64,000 bases of DNA. It comes from Silurus meridionalis. Lineage: Eukaryota > Chordata > Actinopteri > Siluriformes > Siluridae. Position numbers and translations under genes: made by a program. Below are positions 63,801 to 64,000 of the stretch, in pieces (the stretch's first letter is position 1; the number at the start of each line of letters is the position of its first letter). The notes below the pieces were generated by a model, which saw only the letters and a list, made by a program, of their open reading frames with translations, was not told where the DNA came from and ran no database searches. The DNA lies in contig NC_060885.1 of the NCBI RefSeq assembly GCF_014805685.1, forward strand, positions 11,025,132 through 11,089,131. The letters are read 5' to 3'.

Positions 63801-63974
63801 TGTGACTACTTTTTTGCTTCTTTTCCTCTTTGCAGCTTTTCGAGAATTCTAAAAGACACAGTGAAAGAACTTGCCCCCAAGTGTGAGGTGGATTTCATCC
63901 TGTCTGAAGATGGCAGTGGAAAGGGAGCAGCACTTATTACAGCTGTGGCTCGTCAGTTTTGTAAGACAACATAA
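55822..63974 (+). CDS. hkdc1: Hexokinase domain-containing protein 1 (two-domain hexokinase)
   Basis: ATP-dependent hexose phosphorylation to hexose 6-phosphate; associated with mitochondria through its hydrophobic N-terminus. Exons: 55822-55884, 57040-57202, 57375-57523, 58353-58469, 58584-58679, 58783-58882, 59020-59203, 59460-59615, 59772-60005, 60126-60430, 61003-61151, 61292-61411, 61525-61620, 61698-61797, 62035-62218, 63129-63284, 63479-63712, 63836-63974. Phases agree, giving 914 aa (human 917). HKDC1 rather than HK1/HK2 because of [20 protein letters not shown], the N-half [11 protein letters not shown], and [20 protein letters not shown]. Catalytic Asp in [11 protein letters not shown] is present in both halves (about 208 and 656). 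The C-half keeps [32 protein letters not shown] and GSGKGAA; the N-half has SWSKDYK and the altered GGSKFK loop. Position after supv3l1 matches human. Confidence 0.97.
57617..58010. mobile_element. MITE-like element in hkdc1 intron 3, 3' end unclear
   Basis: Begins taccgtatttttcggactttaagccgctac and matches the element at 15473-16127 through the gcggcttaaacaacgaagcggctaat and cacctgtgttctgagctgcacggc segments. It also shares the small coding-like stretch [18 protein letters not shown]. No matching 3' terminal repeat is found, so it is truncated or rearranged; sequence to about 58230 may also belong. Confidence 0.65.
60814..60871. repeat. (CA)n microsatellite in hkdc1 intron 10
   Basis: About 29 uninterrupted CA units. 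Confidence 0.95.
62545..62912. mobile_element. Tc1-like non-autonomous fragment in hkdc1 intron 15
   Basis: Contains ccactagactttggagtgtggctgtg, gaggtcaggcactgatgttgg and ccaatcccaaaggagttcagtg, and ends with gcaaaagtttcgccatatagtg. These match the Tc1-like family at 11330-11727. The left terminal repeat is missing. Confidence 0.65.
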
Positions 63975-64000
63975 GAATGTTCAGGTGCACTGTGTTCTTT

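Overview
This is a teleost fish nuclear window: AT-rich, intron-bearing vertebrate genes with GT-AG junctions, (TA)n, (TG)n and (TATC)n microsatellites, and fish-type repeats (Tc1-like elements and their palindromic derivatives, hAT-like elements, RTE-type LINEs, tRNA-derived SINEs). The repeat mix recalls otophysan (catfish-like) genomes, but the species is not determined.

Six protein-coding genes were traced exon by exon, and reading phase closes across every junction used. On the minus strand at the left edge is pik3ap1 (BCAP, start codon at 5794; 12 coding exons, 3' end outside the window). Then five genes follow on the plus strand: kifbp (10216-17255, 628 aa), srgn (27530-30020, 150 aa), vps26a (32581-41440, 327 aa), supv3l1 (45977-53838, 771 aa) and hkdc1 (55822-63974, 914 aa, complete 26 bases before the window ends). 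The last five have the same order and orientation as human 10q22.1 (KIFBP-SRGN-VPS26A-SUPV3L1-HKDC1). PIK3AP1 lies at 10q24 in human, so its head-to-head position here marks a syntenic difference.

The genes do not form a functional unit. They are a B-cell/TLR PI3K adaptor, a kinesin-binding neuronal protein, a granule proteoglycan core, a retromer subunit, a mitochondrial RNA helicase and a hexokinase. Kifbp, supv3l1 and hkdc1 all touch mitochondria, but linkage here reflects old synteny rather than co-regulation.

Intergenic space and introns are packed with decayed mobile elements: a hAT-like element in pik3ap1, a full-ended MITE and a Tc1 derivative in kifbp introns, a Tc1 copy with long inverted repeats at 19.2-20.0 kb, a very long TATC/TA/GATA satellite just upstream of srgn, three SINEs and a palindromic Tc1 derivative in vps26a intron 1, and several RTE LINE copies between 31 and 45 kb. 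No operon-like, CRISPR-like or otherwise novel system was found. The more interesting points are structural: hairpin-forming repeats near the srgn promoter, a coding exon consisting of only ATG, shared flanks of two LINE copies, and preserved exon symmetry of the two hexokinase halves.
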